A stretch of 64,000 nt of DNA from contig CALCJK010000010.1 of the NCBI GenBank assembly GCA_937967455.1, positions 1-64,000 of the forward strand. The letters are read 5' to 3'. The notes under the pieces were generated by a model that saw nothing but the letters and a program-made list of their open reading frames with translations, had not been told where the DNA came from and searched no databases. Source of the stretch: an uncultured bacterium (GTDB lineage: Bacteria; Bacteroidota; Ignavibacteria; UBA10030; BY39). A program made the translations under genes and the position numbers. Shown here piece after piece: positions 61,599 to 64,000 of the stretch. How positions within the stretch are numbered: position 1 is the first letter of the stretch; every line of letters begins with the position of its first letter.

Positions 61599-64000
61599 CT
61601 ACTTGATTAAAACAAGTTTTATAATATCGTTAAAAGTAAATCCACTTTTTTCTGATTTTGCAAAAAATTTGCAAAAATAGATACCAGAAGTAAAACTTTT
61701 TGAAATTGTGTTATCAATTTTAAATTGGTGATAACCCGATTCGAGTTTTTGATCGACAAGTGTATATAGTTCCTGCCCGAGCAAATCAAAAATTGTCAAT
61801 TTAACATATGATTTTTCGGGTAATTGAAAGCTAATTGTTGTGGTTGAGTTAAATGGATTTGGATAGTTCTGTAATAACTTGTATTCAGTTGGTGTTTCTA
61901 ATTTTTTAGAACTTACCTTAATCGTGATAAAATTTAAATCTTTCGAGATGCGACAATATCCTTGATTAGAAATTTTAATTTCTTTTGATTTATTAGGACC
62001 AAACATTACTAATTCATAATCAAATTTATCATCAATAATTGACCATTCAACATTTACAGCTGGTTGGTCTGTTTGAATTTTAATCTCAGGTAAATACTGA
62101 ATTGATGACGCTGGATTAATAATCTCGAGAATATTATTGGTTAAGAATCTGACATCGAAATTTGTGTTTGGAGAACTTGGTGGTAATTCAAGAGGTGTTT
62201 TTACTTCTGAGTTTGATTCTCCAAAAAATAATGTTTGCTCATTACCGTCGTTATCAAATATTTTTAATGAATTAAACATTTTCAATTTTTTATGATAAGA
62301 AGTATGAATTTGATCATATTGTAGTTCATTGAGATTAATTATAGTGTCTTTAGACACTTTTACCCAGTATGCTTTGCCAGGATGCAGTGAGTCGACAATT
62401 ATATAGCCATTTTTGTAACCAAAAACTGCAGACTCAAAAGGTGGTTTTATCTGTATTGAAATTGTATTACTAGAAGAGCCGATTAAGTTCCAGCCCTTTG
62501 TTAATGTGATGTTTATATATTCGAGGGAATCCCCACCGAAAATATGCTGATACGACTCAGGGAACTTTATCCAGTAGCCGATTCCATTCGAAAGTAGGGT
62601 GTTACTAATGTATCCACTATTAAACGAGTATGCATCAGAACTTGCAAATGGAAATAAAACGGACTTTCTGTAATCCGCAACAAGAAGGGGTATAGAAACT
62701 AAGTTCCAGTTTTTATAATAATCGACAAAAATAATTTTGTTGGCAGTTATAAATTCATCAGCACCAATATCTGGGTTGATTGAATTGCGTAGATTATTAT
62801 CAAAATCATCAGGTACAATTGATATGGGAATTCCAGCATTATCTAATTGAGAGTTTGAATTTATTTGGATATGAAGATCACCATTTGAGGGTGAAATAAA
62901 ATGTGGATTCACATTTAAACTCGCACTATCTTGCTTTGGATTAAATGCATTTATCCATTCTGTTAAAGTTCTCCTGTTTGCTTGATAGAAACCAATTATT
63001 CCAGATGAAGTGGGCGCATATAGATTATTGTAGTTCGATTGAAAATTGTATGGAAGCGAAAGTAAATATATACAATATGCCTTTGCATCTGTAGTAGATA
63101 ATGTAGCTTCATTTACGATATTGTTATTCAGGAGCTGAATATTTGTACCACCAATTAGTTCTATTCCCACAATTCGACTCTGGTTTGAGGTTGATGGGTC
63201 ATTTCCAGAAAGATAAATTGAATTGTAATAAATTTTATCCCCCTCATTCATTAAGTTACTGCTGTAAATAGCTCTTGATAAGTTTGGATAATTGCCAGGG
63301 CCAAGTGAGAGTATGTTGTAAATCATATTATTGCAGATTAAGTTATTTGAACCGCTTCCTGAATTAATTTCAATTCCATACGACCAGTAATAGTTTGTAT
63401 AATTTTTCAAATTTCCAATTTTGTTTTTTCTGATAATTGCATTTGTAGTTCCTTCATCCAGAAAAATTCCATACACATCATTCTCACCATAGTACTGATT
63501 CCAATTTTCAATATTGTTCTTTTCAATAATTAAACCTTCTTCCCATTTTGTAGCTATACCAATAGAACCAAATTTTGTAATTTCACAGTTAGATATTGTA
63601 TTTCCGGCATCTCGATAGCTGTAATTTAGTCCTGATAAAAAGATACCAATGTAATCCAAGGCATTAGAGAGTGAATCTGCCCCTGTTGTTAAGATGACAT
63701 TTTTCACTGTATTGCTATCAGCATTTGAGTATGCTGAGCCACCGATAAAAATTCCTTTCTTTCCATTTATACCTTTAATGTTTATTCGTAAATTCCTATT
63801 TTGATATGTAGAATTTGAGCCATCAATTATTATTTTTGATGCTCCAAAGATAGATATTCCATATGGTTGTTCAGGCGTGGAATTTATATTTATCGTAGGT
63901 GAAATTCCGGTTGCAGGTTTAATGGTTATAAATTTTTCGTTAGTTAGGTATGATTGAGAACCTATAAGAATAGGAGACTCGTTATATTCCAAACTAATTA
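61599..64000 (-). CDS. Secreted right-handed beta-helix protein, 5' partial, with GWN module and sorting domain
   Basis: The frame stays open to the window edge, so the N-terminus is missing; the TTG at 63992 is not a credible start. The visible part starts with parallel beta-helix repeats (IIIDGSNSTYQNRNL, NTVKNVILTTGADS, NTISNCEITKFGSIG, NLICNNMIYNIL), the pectate-lyase-like fold common in carbohydrate or adhesion proteins. It continues with a GWN module at about 62730-62330, a beta domain, and a sorting domain (LLQNYPNPFNSTTTISFQL). No catalytic residues can be named. Confidence 0.85.
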   Translation of the reverse strand, partial: ISLEYNESPILIGSQSYLTNEKFITIKPATGISPTININSTPEQPYGISIFGASKIIIDGSNSTYQNRNLRINIKGINGKKGIFIGGSAYSNADSNTVKNVILTTGADSLSNALDYIGIFLSGLNYSYRDAGNTISNCEITKFGSIGIATKWEEGLIIEKNNIENWNQYYGENDVYGIFLDEGTTNAIIRKNKIGNLKNYTNYYWSYGIEINSGSGSNNLICNNMIYNILSLGPGNYPNLSRAIYSSNLMNEGDKIYYNSIYLSGNDPSTSNQSRIVGIELIGGTNIQLLNNNIVNEATLSTTDAKAYCIYLLSLPYNFQSNYNNLYAPTSSGIIGFYQANRRTLTEWINAFNPKQDSASLNVNPHFISPSNGDLHIQINSNSQLDNAGIPISIVPDDFDNNLRNSINPDIGADEFITANKIIFVDYYKNWNLVSIPLLVADYRKSVLFPFASSDAYSFNSGYISNTLLSNGIGYWIKFPESYQHIFGGDSLEYINITLTKGWNLIGSSSNTISIQIKPPFESAVFGYKNGYIIVDSLHPGKAYWVKVSKDTIINLNELQYDQIHTSYHKKLKMFNSLKIFDNDGNEQTLFFGESNSEVKTPLELPPSSPNTNFDVRFLTNNILEIINPASSIQYLPEIKIQTDQPAVNVEWSIIDDKFDYELVMFGPNKSKEIKISNQGYCRISKDLNFITIKVSSKKLETPTEYKLLQNYPNPFNSTTTISFQLPEKSYVKLTIFDLLGQELYTLVDQKLESGYHQFKIDNTISKSFTSGIYFCKFFAKSEKSGFTFNDIIKLVLIK

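Noticed and set aside
1-64000. CRISPR array, tRNA, rRNA, insertion sequence or prophage genes
   Set aside because: No regular short repeats with spacers, no cloverleaf or transposase/integrase motifs were seen by eye in either strand.

Overview
This AT-rich window most likely comes from an Ignavibacteria-type bacterium (the Bacteroidota/Chlorobi group). Three secreted proteins carry the NYPNPFN-type C-terminal sorting domain used by the type IX secretion system. Lipopolysaccharide genes (an LptF/LptG pair, an LpxH-like hydrolase, kdsB) show a Gram-negative envelope. The taxonomic call is inference from protein style; there is no rRNA or tRNA gene here.

Layout: 1-1.1 kb holds the end of a secreted propeller-like protein and an orphan scrap of a sorting domain. 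1.2-4.3 kb is lptF-lptG-lipocalin. 4.4-10.9 kb is a starch locus: a secreted GH13 amylase and a protein with three CBM20-like repeats. 11.2-16.3 kb is ABC-F ATPase, soluble hybrid histidine kinase, deoxynucleoside kinase. 16.3-20.8 kb (minus) is a beta-CASP nuclease, an atypical SDR, an outer-membrane-like protein and an RsbW-like kinase. 21-29.3 kb (minus) holds PBP1A, LpxH-like, a DsbD_N-like protein, a UMF1-type transporter, nusB, leucine dehydrogenase, a FecE-like ATPase and fbp. 29.5-32.6 kb is etfB-etfA, a BFN-UVR protein and a TPR protein. 32.6-37.9 kb (minus) has pdxJ, a YbbR/CdaR-like protein, two microcompartment shell genes and a YfhO-like membrane protein. 37.9-47.2 kb (minus) is one tight surface-polysaccharide operon. 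47.4-51.7 kb is asmA-like, rsmA and PAP2. 52.5-58.9 kb is an M48 protease, PlsC, KdsB, DUF502, CtpS and TPR run. The end (minus) holds a propeller-transglutaminase fusion and two sorting-domain proteins, the last cut by the window edge.

Together the genes suggest an anaerobic-type heterotroph that degrades starch outside the cell, degrades amino acids (leucine dehydrogenase, ETF) and builds an LPS/polysaccharide coat. Most genes are packed into overlapping operons, and all five convergent junctions are 0-6 nt apart or overlap.

Three things stand out. First, a BMC shell protein has an unusual tail with an AT-hook-like basic motif and a Rho_N/SAP-like end; it and a plain BMC-H gene form an isolated unit with its own promoter and terminator. 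Second, about ten gene starts share a simple promoter pattern, TTGnnn - 17 bp - TATATT-like. Third, several outlying proteins deserve a look: an SDR lacking its catalytic residues, a 53-residue membrane protein with its own promoter, and a repeated GWN(M/L) module in three secreted proteins.
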